From the NCBI RefSeq assembly GCF_000002875.2, contig NC_009415.2:382001-446000 (forward strand): a stretch of 64,000 nt of DNA. Direction: 5' to 3'. Shown here piece after piece: positions 24,301 to 34,239 of this stretch. Numbering within the stretch: position 1 is the stretch's first letter; each line of letters starts with the position of its first letter. Made by a program: the position numbers and the translations under genes. This stretch comes from Leishmania infantum JPCM5. Its lineage: Eukaryota > Euglenozoa > Kinetoplastea > Trypanosomatida > Trypanosomatidae. A model generated the notes under the pieces. It was not told the DNA's origin and searched no databases. It worked only from the letters and a program-made list of their open reading frames with translations.

Positions 24301-25332
24301 GGTTCTCAGTTGCTGCTCTGGACTCGGTTGTCGCTTCACAGGAAGACGAAGTAACAAGAGAAAGGAGCGCGCAGCAGCAGATGAGCAGTGTCGCTGGCAC
24401 CTCGCAAGTGGTTGTGAGTGAAACGATAACAAAAAGTGTGTGCACCGACACACGCACACGCAAGCATACACGTACGTGAAGCAATGCCTATACAAGAAAG
24501 GAGGAAGACAGAAGACAGCCGCAGCTCGGTGAGGGCACACAAGCAAGCTCACGTACACACACGCACACGCACACAAAACCAAAACGAACGCGAGCGCAAG
24601 CACGGCGGTACAGTGAGCAGTGTGATGTAATATATATATATATATGTTTACGTGTATAACGCAGGAGAAAATTGCGCTTCCTTGCAAGAGAAAGTGAGGA
24701 AGAATGGACACACACACACAGACACAGACAAGCGGAGAGAACAGCACAGAGAATGCGGGATCACGGCGTTACTGAGGGAAGAATAGGCAGACAGACATGT
24801 GTGAAGCACTCCTGCGCTCGCTGGTGTGAGACCAAACAGTGACAGCAAGAGAGTGCGACGGGGCACAGAAGGCGATTCTGGAGGGGCACCATCCCATTCT
24901 CTAGCCTGTTATGGGCGATGTCACCAGAGGTATGGGCTGTCGCCACGTTTGGGCAAACTGACGTCCATACTCCGCCCTTACGGCATCACTGCTTACCTTT
25001 TCCATCGCGCATACGGAAGTGTAGGGCCCACCCTTCCTTATCCCTCACACCTCGCCCAGTGGCTGTGATGATGGAAACTACTGGTCGGGTTGGGACTGAC
25101 TTGAACTCAGAGACAACGTGGTGAAACCACTTCACATCCTCCGCAACATCAGAGGGAGGGAAGAGAGCTACCACGCCCCGCACGCACACATATACCCGTA
25201 CGCCGTGGCCAGAAGCCGCCCGACTGAAACAGCTGAGACACCCTACAAGAAAGCAAAAAAAAAGCAAAAAAAGATTCGCGACGGGATGTAAAGCGCTTTT
25301 CATGAGCTTGTCCATTCCGCCGTACAACGTGA
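24301..25332. other. Intergenic region
   Basis: No gene supported. Holds CA/TG-type repeats at about 24440-24470 and 24555-24580 and a TA tract at 24630-24645. It lies between the Ala/Lys-rich gene and the SIDER-like element behind the SET gene. Confidence 0.55.
24630..24645. repeat. TA microsatellite
   Basis: An uninterrupted TA run in the leader region of the Ala/Lys-rich gene. Similar runs lie at about 1577-1592, 3951-3970 and 22479-22494. Confidence 0.85.
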
Positions 25333-25841
25333 GCCAAACTCCACCCGGACTGCCACAGCCCCCCATCGCCTGGTGCGGAGAAGCGCTCGTAGACACACGC
25401 CTTACAGCAGTGCGCCGACTCAGCCATCGGAGCACGGTCTCCGCTTCAAGCGCTGCCCACGCCACACCTCACAGCCGCTCCCTCCTCAAGCCGGCAGTCA
25501 CGCCTTGCACCTCTCTCTGGGTGAAACGCGGACGCCCCACACCAGCAGGGCAGCAGCGGCTGGGTAAAATACGCCCGAGTCAAGCTGGCACACCCTGCCC
25601 ATCACATCGATGGCACAAGCGCGTCCACTGTCGCAGGTCCCTTCGACGCGACGCCAGCCAGGACCTCACTGCCGACGTCAGTAGCCGTGCATCGCTCTGA
25701 CCTCTCCCTACGTAGGTAGGTGCGCCGCCCTGCCACCACCAGAAGTAGCTCAGCGCCTGGCAGGGGGATGGAGGGGAGGAGGGCTGCTTGGCTTCCGCCC
25801 ACGTACAGAGTGGGGGGCAGGGAAATGGGGGCACTGAAGCC
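25333..25841 (-). repeat. SIDER-like retroposon copy A (509 bp)
   Basis: A 509-bp block repeated, with no indel and no difference that I could see, at 43894-44402. It lies 48 nt beyond the stop of the SET-domain gene, in the presumed 3' UTR. Read on the minus strand, the first ~120 nt include a CCCTGCCAGGCGCTGAGC-type stretch followed by TGGTGGTGGCAGGG, which resembles the conserved 5' signature of trypanosomatid LINE/SIDER elements. Length and position fit SIDERs. No long poly-A tail or open reading frame with meaning is present. Confidence 0.7.
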
Positions 25842-25889
25842 CTTCGATAACAGCGCCACAAGGATCCATACACAGTCCCATGACAAGCG

Positions 25890-28109
25890 TCACGTAGCAA
25901 ACACGGAAGGCCACCAGCGCCTCAGAGCCCACATCACGCCTTCCTTCGACAGAGATGATGGAGAGGAGCCGCTTTTAGGCGCAGGTCGAAGATTTCCATC
26001 GACGTTGTTCGCTTGAAGAAGCGTCGCCACATCGTCCTCACGTCGCGACAGCGGCAGGAAGCCGTAGCGGTAAAGAGTATAGGCAACGCTGTAGCACTTG
26101 ACGTAGGAGACGGTGAGCTCCTCATCCTCCTCGATGTCGTCCGTGGCGCGCACCACCACCTGGTAAGATGGAGATGCACTCTTGGGCTTACCGCTCGCCA
26201 AGTCACCGCGATGAGGACTTGTGCCGACTTCTGTGGTGCTACCACTGCCTCCCCCCGTCCTCTCTACTCTCTCCACGGTGAACGACACATTCGGGACGCC
26301 GCCGGGAGGATGACTCACCATGTCCAACAGCGGCACAATGGTGGGTATTGCCGTGGGGTCCACTTCATTCACGTGTAGCCGGTCCTCGTCGATGGCACGC
26401 AAGACGTGTTGGTAGAAGGCGTATTTGCCCTTCATCACAGCCTTTCCAAACGCGTCCAGCACCTCGCCCTCGATGCTCTCTTCTTGCACACGCTCGAAGG
26501 CGGCCCTGTCGACGCGGAGATGCGGTAGTGTCTTTTGGCGAGATAAGAGGACACGAAGGGCCCACGCCATGTCTTCCAGCGACGGCGGCGGCTTCCATGC
26601 CATCCGAGCCGCAGAGGCGTCGGCACCTGACACTTTCGCGTCGGCGGGCACCACAGTCATGTTACCGACGTCTTGATAACGTCTGCCCTCTGTGTCGACG
26701 GTGACAGAGGCTGCGCTGTCCTCCCCATCAATGCGCAGAATCGGCACCGATGAGGCAAGCGCATCGGTAGTATCGGCTCTATCCCCCGCCGCACCTGCAA
26801 CGTCCGCACCCGGTCCTCGCCCTGTTGCTGATTCGTACGCCGCCCACCAGACCGCGTGAAGCTTCCGCATGTAATGCCGAAACCTCTTCACGTGCTCGTC
26901 GTACTCCATGTGGGTCGTCGGCTCCAGCACGCCAAGGTGCAACTCCTTGATGGTCTCGTCTTCAAAGAGCTCGGCGGAGTCCAGCAGCCGCAGATACGGG
27001 TAAAGCGGACTTGCCGCGCCGTCTGCCTTCTCACACGCAAGCAGCAGCGCTGCGCAGACCTGATCGAGGAAGAGGGGATGCGGAATCGGATCGAAGGAAG
27101 ATTGCCGCACGGAGAGGACCTGCTTGACCGTGTCGTACGACGGTAGTCCGACTCGCTGCTGGGCAGCTGTGGAGTACTTCGCCAGCGTCTCCCTGTTTAA
27201 GCAAAGCCACGCTGTGCAGCTTGGGGCGTCGCTTGAGGTGGCCGACAAGAGGGGGATCGTGAGCACCACATCCCCTCGCTTGAAGGCCTTCTTTGCGTAC
27301 ACGCCGCGTGCCGTGGCGAGGCGCAGGTCCAGCAGCACGTTTGTCTCCAGCTGCTCTCTCAGAACCGAGTTCGCGGGCAGGACACTTTCGTGCAGCCAAC
27401 GCACAAACTGCGCGGTGACATCTTCGCCCAGCACACCCCGCGCGTCCAGCGAGATCCACGACTCCTCCGTCAGCCGCACCTTGCCCAGCGCCGGGGAGGT
27501 CAGGCTCGAGGCCCACATCGGCAACTTTGGCTTCGGTGTGTTATTCGGCACCTCGTGGCCGTAAACGTCGCGACTAGAACGCTGACTGGGATCGCTGACA
27601 AACGAAAACTTGCCCGTGCGCTTTTCTGCGAGCGCGCGCTGTTGGAGGGGCGGAAGGTCGGCCCCGGGGTGCACCGCAGGTAGCATCACCGAGGCTCTGG
27701 GGCATCGCTCATTCACCGCCTCCCCTGGCCTCAAGTGCTCGTCATCAGTAAAGGCTGTGCGAGAAGAACGTCGGCGATGCTGCCGCAGCTGAGATCTGCG
27801 TTGCGACCCTTCAGCATTGGGGCCGGGGCGTTGACCCCTCGCCTGGAATGAAAGGTGGTCATGTGTTGAACGAATAGCCTGCGCACGATCCGCCGCCCCC
27901 TCACCAGGAGCAGACGCAGCGCGGACACTCCAGTTTGTCGCACGAGGAGAAGAGGGAGAGGCCGCGCCGGCGTCCGGCACGGTTTCGCTTACAACTTCGC
28001 GGCCTTGCACTCCGGGCACAGCGGTGGGCCGACTCTCGTCAGCCCGACGGCGCAGAGCAAGAGACACTCCGCGAACACTCACTGCCGCCGGCCGAGATAA
28101 TGGCCGCAT
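25890..28109 (-). CDS. SET-domain lysine/histidine methyltransferase-like protein, 739 aa
   Basis: The C-terminal two thirds look like a split SET domain of the Rubisco-LSMT/SETD3/SETD6 type. The SET start motif is RGVYAKKAFKRGDVVLTIPL (about 269-288). After a long insert come IVPLLDMVSHPPGG (about 592-604) and the closing motif EELTVSYVKCY with a downstream YRYGF. The long middle section (about 290-590) fits the inserted helical region of this class. The expected NHS-type SAM-contact motif reads SHP here, so the usual Asn is replaced by Ser. Residues 1-200 are basic and low in complexity; MRPLSRPAAVSVRGVSLALR could be a mitochondrial presequence, but this is inference. The ATG at 28109 was chosen; the longer frame has a TTG start. 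Substrate is unknown; this class methylates non-histone proteins. Confidence 0.82.
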   Translation of the reverse strand: MRPLSRPAAVSVRGVSLALRRRADESRPTAVPGVQGREVVSETVPDAGAASPSSPRATNWSVRAASAPGEGAADRAQAIRSTHDHLSFQARGQRPGPNAEGSQRRSQLRQHRRRSSRTAFTDDEHLRPGEAVNERCPRASVMLPAVHPGADLPPLQQRALAEKRTGKFSFVSDPSQRSSRDVYGHEVPNNTPKPKLPMWASSLTSPALGKVRLTEESWISLDARGVLGEDVTAQFVRWLHESVLPANSVLREQLETNVLLDLRLATARGVYAKKAFKRGDVVLTIPLLSATSSDAPSCTAWLCLNRETLAKYSTAAQQRVGLPSYDTVKQVLSVRQSSFDPIPHPLFLDQVCAALLLACEKADGAASPLYPYLRLLDSAELFEDETIKELHLGVLEPTTHMEYDEHVKRFRHYMRKLHAVWWAAYESATGRGPGADVAGAAGDRADTTDALASSVPILRIDGEDSAASVTVDTEGRRYQDVGNMTVVPADAKVSGADASAARMAWKPPPSLEDMAWALRVLLSRQKTLPHLRVDRAAFERVQEESIEGEVLDAFGKAVMKGKYAFYQHVLRAIDEDRLHVNEVDPTAIPTIVPLLDMVSHPPGGVPNVSFTVERVERTGGGSGSTTEVGTSPHRGDLASGKPKSASPSYQVVVRATDDIEEDEELTVSYVKCYSVAYTLYRYGFLPLSRREDDVATLLQANNVDGNLRPAPKSGSSPSSLSKEGVMWALRRWWPSVFAT

Positions 28110-28319
28110 TACCGCGAGCGAAGGCTCGCAGCACAACGACTAGCGCTAACCACATGGCAAAACAAAAAAAAATGAAGAGAGTCGAGGGGATGCATGGCCA
28201 TGCAACCGGCGTTTCAGCGGAGCTAAAGACACGCGACTTCCGACGCGCTGCTCCGCAGCAACGGATGCTTTCGCGAAAACGCATCGAGCTCGTCGCTGTC
28301 AACCTCGACCTCTGCCCTG

Positions 28320-28700
28320 ATGAAGGGGGAGCGGGCTACGTCAGCGCGTGGCACCAAGGGTTCCGTACACCACTCTGTGGGGGACGCCAAGCGACCTGCA
28401 GCCTGGCCCTGGGTGCTGGTTGCGGACTGTTGGTGTGGGCGGGCAGAGGGCTGCGCTGGCGCTGCGCCGGAGACACTGGCGGGCGTGGCGGCACGCGCGA
28501 GCAGGCCATCCAGGCACGCCTCCCTCCCTCCCTCAGGCAGCAGTGCCGTGGTGGAACAGGCTCATGGGCGCTGCCCCGCCTGGGGCGACGCGTGCAGCCC
28601 ACGCAGGTGCGTGTGGCGCCGGTGGAGCAGCGCGCATCCGGGGGAAGAGCGAGAGGAGCCCCGCTAGGCGCGTGGCCCGGCTCGATGGCGGGACGCCTCG
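28320..28700 (+). repeat. SIDER-like element of the second family, inverted relative to the others
   Basis: The plus strand here matches the reverse complement of 905-1135 and of 36660-36815. Shared runs include CTCTGTGGGGGACGCCAAGC, GGGTGCTGG, TGCGGACTG and CAGGCCATCCAGGCACGCCT. It is the only copy in the opposite orientation. It lies roughly 700 nt beyond the biotin-ligase stop and just upstream of the SET gene start. Ends are approximate. Confidence 0.55.
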
Positions 28701-28960
28701 TCCTGAAACTCCAGGGCTGAGCCGTATGCATGCGAAGGTAGGTGAGCTGTGGCTGTATATGTTTATTGGCGTTTTAGAGGCGCAATGGAGGCGTTGAAAA
28801 ATGCGAAAAAAGGCTAGTCTCAGCCACGTCTAGCGAGGAGCACATTGCAAGGCGACATGATTACTGGATACGCACGTGCTGCTCAAGTTCCCATGATGAG
28901 AGTTTAGCTAACTCCCTTGCCACCTTAGGCTTTTTCCTTGTGCGTTCTGCTCGTTGTCAC

Positions 28961-29159
28961 CTAGCGCTCAAGCGAGGAACTCCGAGTAGAAGTGTTTATC
29001 CACGTTTGCTGAGGGCCCTGGATGTCGCTCACGGCAGTGAGGTGTTCCTCGTCACGAATGGAAGAGCGCAGCGCTTCAAAGGGAATGCACAGGAAGGTGG
29101 AGCACTCCATAGCGCTTGTTGTGGTGCTCCGGCGCGTACTTTTGCGTCTGCTGCACCAT
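28961..29159 (-). pseudogene. Possible short gene remnant with one frameshift
   Basis: On the minus strand an ATG at 29159 opens MVQQTQKYAPEHHNKRYGV and soon meets a stop (29082). A neighbouring frame then continues with protein-like, codon-biased sequence (STFLCIPFEALRSSIRDEEH and on) to a TAG at 28961. Together they look like about 65 codons of a former gene end. No family recognised. Chance open frames in GC-rich DNA are a real alternative. Confidence 0.22.
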
Positions 29160-29390
29160 GCATGCCGCAGCGTGTCCTCCCTTCACTATCCAAGTGCTGG
29201 GGCTGCACCGAGTGCCTCACGCCTTGGTGGGAAAGCGTGACGGGCACAGGCGAGGAGGAGCCGCTCGCAGCGGGAGCTCGTACTGCTACATCGGTCACAG
29301 ACGTCAGAGACGCCAGCATGCTAACCGTCTGACGAGCTGTCGATGTCGCTCACCAGCTCCTCGGCCCATCCCCGTACCCGCAGCACCTGC

Positions 29391-30182
29391 TCAAAACAGG
29401 TATTCCGCGGACAAGTCCTCTAATGTTCCGTCGGTGTGGCGAACCTTCAAATGGCCCCAGCTGTTCAGCGAAACCGCCGTCAGCTCCTCCGGATCGCGGC
29501 CGCCCGGCAGCCGCTTGTGCAGCTTCAGGGACTTATCCATCACCTTGTCGAAACTCTCAATCACCGACTCGCGCGTCCACTCTGGCGAGGTGCAGATGTC
29601 GAAGAAGTGGCACCAGATCGCGTTCGCGAGGTCCCGCGGAGTGCACGACTTGACGCCGAAATCCTCCGCAATGGCGTTGATCATCGTTGCCTCTCGGCCA
29701 GCGTCCGTCATCTGCGGTGCCACGGCGATGTTCATACCAATGCCAATGATAAAGTAGTCCCCATCGTTCTCGATTAGGGTGCCGCCGATCTTCTTGTGAT
29801 TGTAGATGATGTCGTTCGGCCACTTGGTCGACACGGCCTTGGCCGCATCCGCAGCAACCGAAGCCTTGGCCGACACCCTATCCAGATGAAGCACCTCCAG
29901 CACGGCGAGGCGGCACGCAAGACCGCAGATGAGCGGCAACACGGGCACCAGCTCCTCCTTGAGGCATGGTGGTTGGCCCAGCTGAGGTACACCAAAAGTC
30001 ATGTAGAGGTTCCCCTTCGGCGAGGTCCACGTGCGACCGCCTGTGCCACGACCGGCTGTTTGCTCGGCCGCGACGACAGCAAACGCCTTCCCACCAGCGG
30101 TCGCCCTCATCGTGCGGGCCACATCCATCGTGGAGGTGACCTCGTCGAGAAAATGAATTTTGGGTGGAAAGTGCGCGGGCAT
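29391..30182 (-). CDS. Biotin-protein ligase (BirA/holocarboxylase synthetase-like), 263 aa
   Basis: This enzyme should form biotinyl-5'-AMP and transfer biotin to a lysine of carboxylases such as acetyl-CoA carboxylase. The hallmark motifs are all visible: the biotinyl-AMP loop AGRGTGGRTW (residues 43-52), the KWPND motif (120-124), KIGGTLIE (131-138) and GIGMNI (147-152). A C-terminal beta domain follows, ending in EDLSAEYLF. At 263 residues it is a compact catalytic-plus-C-terminal-domain form, without the DNA-binding domain of bacterial BirA and without the long N-terminal extension of human HLCS. The start is the ATG at 30182 (MPAHFPPKIHF); a longer reading starts with GTG. No targeting signal is obvious, so it is probably cytosolic. 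Identification is confident. Confidence 0.93.
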   Translation of the reverse strand: MPAHFPPKIHFLDEVTSTMDVARTMRATAGGKAFAVVAAEQTAGRGTGGRTWTSPKGNLYMTFGVPQLGQPPCLKEELVPVLPLICGLACRLAVLEVLHLDRVSAKASVAADAAKAVSTKWPNDIIYNHKKIGGTLIENDGDYFIIGIGMNIAVAPQMTDAGREATMINAIAEDFGVKSCTPRDLANAIWCHFFDICTSPEWTRESVIESFDKVMDKSLKLHKRLPGGRDPEELTAVSLNSWGHLKVRHTDGTLEDLSAEYLF

Positions 30183-31302
30183 GGTCGCAGGTGGTGCCAC
30201 TTATATGTCTTTGTTCTCCTTGCTGTCGATAGGGTGCCGCTCTCGTGCGTTTTTGCTTTTGTTTTTTTCGTCACTTTTCGTGCTAGCAAGCGCTCTCGCC
30301 GTGCGATAATAGACTCGCGTGTGAATGGAACGGAGATACGAGACGATTGATGTGTACAAGCCTACCGTGCGAAGCGGTCAAGACAGGGCTGTGAGGAGAC
30401 ATAAATGCAACCATTCTCCATAGTGGAGCGAGCGAGAGAGAGAGAGAGAGAAGGAAAACAAGTGGTGAAGGCAGTTGCTCGCGTATTAAGAGAGGGCAAC
30501 GTGTGTGTAGAAGAAGAGATGATGGAGCGTGTAGTCCAAGGTGGTATCCATCTCGAGTGCATGTAGCGCCGTGTAAGGTTTGGTTGGCGATCAACTGTAT
30601 AAGGGAGTACACAACAGCAAAGCAGCGTATGCTTCTTTTCCTGCTACGACTCCCCAATGGTGGTGGTAGTGGTGGTGGTGTGCTACTGAGGCGGTGGCTG
30701 CTGCGGAGGGCGTGAGCCGATGAGTGAGGGAGCCCCGTCTCGAATACCGCGGCGACTAATCACGCTTCGCTGTTGCTGCTGCCGCTGCCCTTCTTCTTTC
30801 TATACACTTACTCTCATCACAGTCCCACACACATCCACAGCAGACCTACGCAGGAGACATGCACTACGCATACGCAGAGGCTGTGCCGCGAGCAATTAGA
30901 ACATAAGAGAAACCAGACGAAACCAAAGCACGTCATTAACGCTCTGAGTGCATTTCTAGAGGACATTCGGCGAGGTGATCACGTCGGAGAGGGGGGTGAG
31001 CAAGTAGACCAACGGCATCACCTCTTGCACTGAGCTTACCCTCGACCAAGCGCACGCACTACCTCTGCGTTCACCACACACAGCACAGATCTGCTGCCGC
31101 CCTGGCACCTGCTTTAGAGCCGACGCTGCAGGCGAGCGGAAGAAAGAAAGACAGAAAGAGGCCCCTGATCAACATGACATGTAAAGCAGTGTGCGCACAC
31201 ATGTCAAGCGAAAACGCGCCTCACGTCTTGCAGCACCGCCACCAACTCAAATGCCGGAAGACTCGACCCCCCGGACCCCTACCACGACGGCATGCATACA
31301 GG
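30183..31302. other. Intergenic region
   Basis: No gene supported. A GA run lies at about 30429-30450 and a GGT/GGTGGT stretch at about 30659-30680. It should contain the biotin-ligase 5' leader and the nucleoporin 3' UTR. Confidence 0.55.
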
Positions 31303-34239
31303 TCAATAGCGCCTGGGCGCCTTCTTGCGAGAGCTGCTCGAGCCTAGAATGCTCGTCCCCTGTGACGACCCACCCATCGCCCCCATCGTAGCAGCACCGC
31401 GACCACCACCGCCAAATGCCGGAGAGGTCCCGAGCGGTTGCGAGAAGGCTGGCGGAGCAGCTCCAAAGACGCTGCGAGAAGGTCCGTTTCCACCTGCCGG
31501 GCTGCTGCCAAACACGGGTACCGGCCCTCCTGCAGGCACCGCTCCAAATGCCCCAGCAGCAACGGCAGCAGGGCCGCCGCCGCCGGAGCCAAAGAGGGAG
31601 TTGCCGGCGTTGTTGTTGCTCGCTTTCGACCCGAATGCCGCAGACGCAGCGCTGCCATTCACCGGATTGCTGCCCGCACCTCCGCCGCTGCCTCCGAGCA
31701 TGGAGCTGGAGCCACCGGTGCCGGCGGTGTTGCTAGCCCCAGAAAACGCATTGGTAGGCACGACGTTCGGACCTGCCGACGCGCCAAAGGCATTGGCGTT
31801 GGTGTGGGCAGTGAAACCGCCTCCGCCGAATGTGGTGCCGGCCGGCTTCGGTGGGTTCATGTTCGCACCCTGCGCGCCAGTCGTGCCCTGTTCGGCAGTG
31901 AACGGTGCACCGCCGAAGTTGAAAACGCTCGATGGAGCGCCGTTCGAGCACCCTCCAAAGGTCGGGGGAGCAGAGGCAGAAGCAGCCGGCGCGCTGCCGC
32001 CACCGTTAAACGGGCCACTGAACGGGGTGGATGCCGAAGCGGCAGCCGAGGACGAGAAGGCGCCGGTGGAAGGAAAGGTACTGCTGCCAAATGCACCAGG
32101 GCCGCCACCAGCCGTGTTGCCGGTGTTGCTGCTGCCAAACGGCGTGCTACCGTTGCTGCCACCGCTGTTAGCAGTGCTGATTCCAAAGGCAGAAGCAGTT
32201 CCGCTGCCTGAAGAGCCGGATGCCGGTGCAGTTGATGACACTGAAGAGACACCAGCCGCGCTGGCGAATGCCGCAGGGGACACGTTCGGTCCTTGAGCGT
32301 GGGATGTGCCGAAGGAAAAGGCCCCTGCCGGTGCTGCTTGTGCGCCTGATGATGGTGTGGTGGATGCAGGAAAAGCAACACCACCGAAACCGCCACTGCG
32401 GCTGCCGCCACTGCTGTTACCACCGCTCCCCGGTGCACGCGCACTAGGGTTACTCATGTCCAAAGATGAGGAGGTGGTAGTCGCCGGTGCCGATGCTGCG
32501 GAGGTGCCTCCGTTCGCCGGCGGTGGCGCCTGCTGAGGCGTCACTGCACCGCCAAATGCTGAAGGCTTCGGGCTCGACGAATCGACCGTCGCAGGCATAA
32601 AAGGATTTCCGGCTGCTGCCGAAGAGGCCGGCGTTGCACCGCCACTTGTGAACGAGAACGGCGATGCGCTCGCCGTGTCAGACGGTGCAGCAGCGACTTT
32701 GAAACCGTTTGTCACCGCGCTGCTGCCTTGCGCCGGTGGTGTCGACGGCTTTGCTAGGAACGAGAAACTGGTGGAGGCTGCGCCAGACGACACCGGCGCA
32801 GCAGCAGCACCCTGCAACGCGTCTGTGACGCCACCGCCAAACACCGACGGCTTGGCCTCCGCGGTACGCGGCGCTGCACTCGCGACTGCAGGGAAACTGC
32901 TGCTCGCCCCACCAAATGTGCTCGTGCTTGCTGAGGTTGTCGGCTTGTCGGATGAGGTGTCCTGCGGCTTCGTGGCGGCGACTGCATTTGCGTTCGCGGA
33001 GCCGCCAAACGAAAACGGGTTGGCCGAGGTGCTCGCGTCAGCTGGAGGGGTGGGAAAGGGGTTTTCGAAAGTCGGTGCCTTTGGGGACGTCGACGCACTC
33101 GAAGCATTGACGGTTTCGGCCCTTGTGTGCCCCGTTCCGGTTGCGGCTGCGGCAGCGCCCGCCCTCTCCGCCGGCTTCTCGCCAAGCGAGCTGGTGCCAA
33201 TTCCGCCCAGCGCCGCCGTCGAGGTACCCAAGCCGAATCCAGTGCCGGCGGTTGATGCCGAAGGAGATGGGTGAGACGAAGCGGGCGCGTTGGCAGAAAG
33301 CGCCGCTGCCGAGGGGAGGCTGGAGAGGAAGCCGCCGCAAGCGTTACCACCAGGCTTGAACGCCGTTGACGATGAGCACGGCTGCGCTGGTGGCGCCGGC
33401 GAGACGGAGGTCGATGAAGGAGAGGGGGCGGCTGCTACGGACGACGGCGACGGACGGGACAGTACACCTTCCAGTCGGCCCTCCAGCTTGGAAAAGTCTG
33501 CGCGGCACGCCACGATGCTATCGCGGCATGATTTGAACTCCTCTGCGTTTGAAATCTTCAACGCCCTCAGCTCCTGCTCCAGTCGTGACACCTCCTCCGC
33601 TCGTGCACTTATCGTGTCCGACATCTTGCTGTAGATAGAGTCGTATTTCTCGCCCACACTGACGTTCATCTTCTCCAGCTTCGCCGACAGCTCCGTCACC
33701 TGCGCCTGAAAGCGGGCGTCCATGTCATCAAGACGACTTGTCAGCATGGCAATGAGCTGCTGCTGCCGCCGCTCCAGGTCCCGCGCCTCGCTAAACTCGC
33801 GGCTTAGCTGAGCTCGATTCGACTCCAGCCGACGGCGCGGTCCACCACGGCGCTGTTGCTCGGCCTCATCGTCATTGGTGCCCACGGTGGTCTCGGAATT
33901 CATAGCTTCCTCCTCTTCAATCACCGTGACGCGGCTTCTGGGCGAATTCGGGCGACGAGATTGCCCGACCAAGGTCCGTCGCTGTGCTTCGAGGTTCTCA
34001 TGTAGCCCATACGACATCCCTCGCGGTCTGCGCCGACTGCGCACATCGGTTGACGCAACGACGGAGTTGGGCCACGACGACCGATCGGAAAGGTCGCTGC
34101 CATTGCCATCATATGCATGCGCAGATCGTCGCGAAAGCGGCGCGCGCGGGCGGATACCGACAACAAAGGCATCCGTGGGGATCGGTGCCTCATACCCCAA
34201 AAAATCCTCCAAGTCGATGGAAAGCTGACTGCGCGACAT
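31303..34239 (-). CDS. FG-repeat nucleoporin with N-terminal coiled coil, 978 aa
   Basis: The N-terminal ~130 residues are Arg/Ser-rich. A heptad-like helical region at about 143-260 (from RLESNRAQLSREFSEA to KLEGRLEGVL) looks like a coiled coil. From about 280 to 960 the protein is Ser, Ala, Gly, Thr and Pro-rich with scattered FG dipeptides in contexts such as FGGG, FGSS and FSFG. It ends in a basic RKKAPRRY. This is the layout of an FG nucleoporin, whose FG domain binds transport receptors in the pore while the coiled coil anchors it to the scaffold. The start is the ATG at 34239 (MSRSQLSIDLEDF). In-frame sequence upstream of it lacks a protein-like pattern and was treated as 5' UTR. Which named trypanosomatid Nup it corresponds to cannot be decided here. 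Confidence 0.85.
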   Translation of the reverse strand: MSRSQLSIDLEDFLGYEAPIPTDAFVVGIRPRAPLSRRSAHAYDGNGSDLSDRSSWPNSVVASTDVRSRRRPRGMSYGLHENLEAQRRTLVGQSRRPNSPRSRVTVIEEEEAMNSETTVGTNDDEAEQQRRGGPRRRLESNRAQLSREFSEARDLERRQQQLIAMLTSRLDDMDARFQAQVTELSAKLEKMNVSVGEKYDSIYSKMSDTISARAEEVSRLEQELRALKISNAEEFKSCRDSIVACRADFSKLEGRLEGVLSRPSPSSVAAAPSPSSTSVSPAPPAQPCSSSTAFKPGGNACGGFLSSLPSAAALSANAPASSHPSPSASTAGTGFGLGTSTAALGGIGTSSLGEKPAERAGAAAAATGTGHTRAETVNASSASTSPKAPTFENPFPTPPADASTSANPFSFGGSANANAVAATKPQDTSSDKPTTSASTSTFGGASSSFPAVASAAPRTAEAKPSVFGGGVTDALQGAAAAPVSSGAASTSFSFLAKPSTPPAQGSSAVTNGFKVAAAPSDTASASPFSFTSGGATPASSAAAGNPFMPATVDSSSPKPSAFGGAVTPQQAPPPANGGTSAASAPATTTSSSLDMSNPSARAPGSGGNSSGGSRSGGFGGVAFPASTTPSSGAQAAPAGAFSFGTSHAQGPNVSPAAFASAAGVSSVSSTAPASGSSGSGTASAFGISTANSGGSNGSTPFGSSNTGNTAGGGPGAFGSSTFPSTGAFSSSAAASASTPFSGPFNGGGSAPAASASAPPTFGGCSNGAPSSVFNFGGAPFTAEQGTTGAQGANMNPPKPAGTTFGGGGFTAHTNANAFGASAGPNVVPTNAFSGASNTAGTGGSSSMLGGSGGGAGSNPVNGSAASAAFGSKASNNNAGNSLFGSGGGGPAAVAAGAFGAVPAGGPVPVFGSSPAGGNGPSRSVFGAAPPAFSQPLGTSPAFGGGGRGAATMGAMGGSSQGTSILGSSSSRKKAPRRY

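Noticed and set aside
30183..30200. Non-ATG upstream extensions of several genes (biotin ligase, SET, RRM and others)
   Set aside because: The extended reads begin at GTG, TTG or similar codons, which are not expected as starts in a trypanosomatid; the first ATG was used.
31325..32296. 323-codon plus-strand open frame
   Set aside because: Antisense shadow of the FG-repeat nucleoporin; Pro/Ala-rich because of the complementary codon bias.
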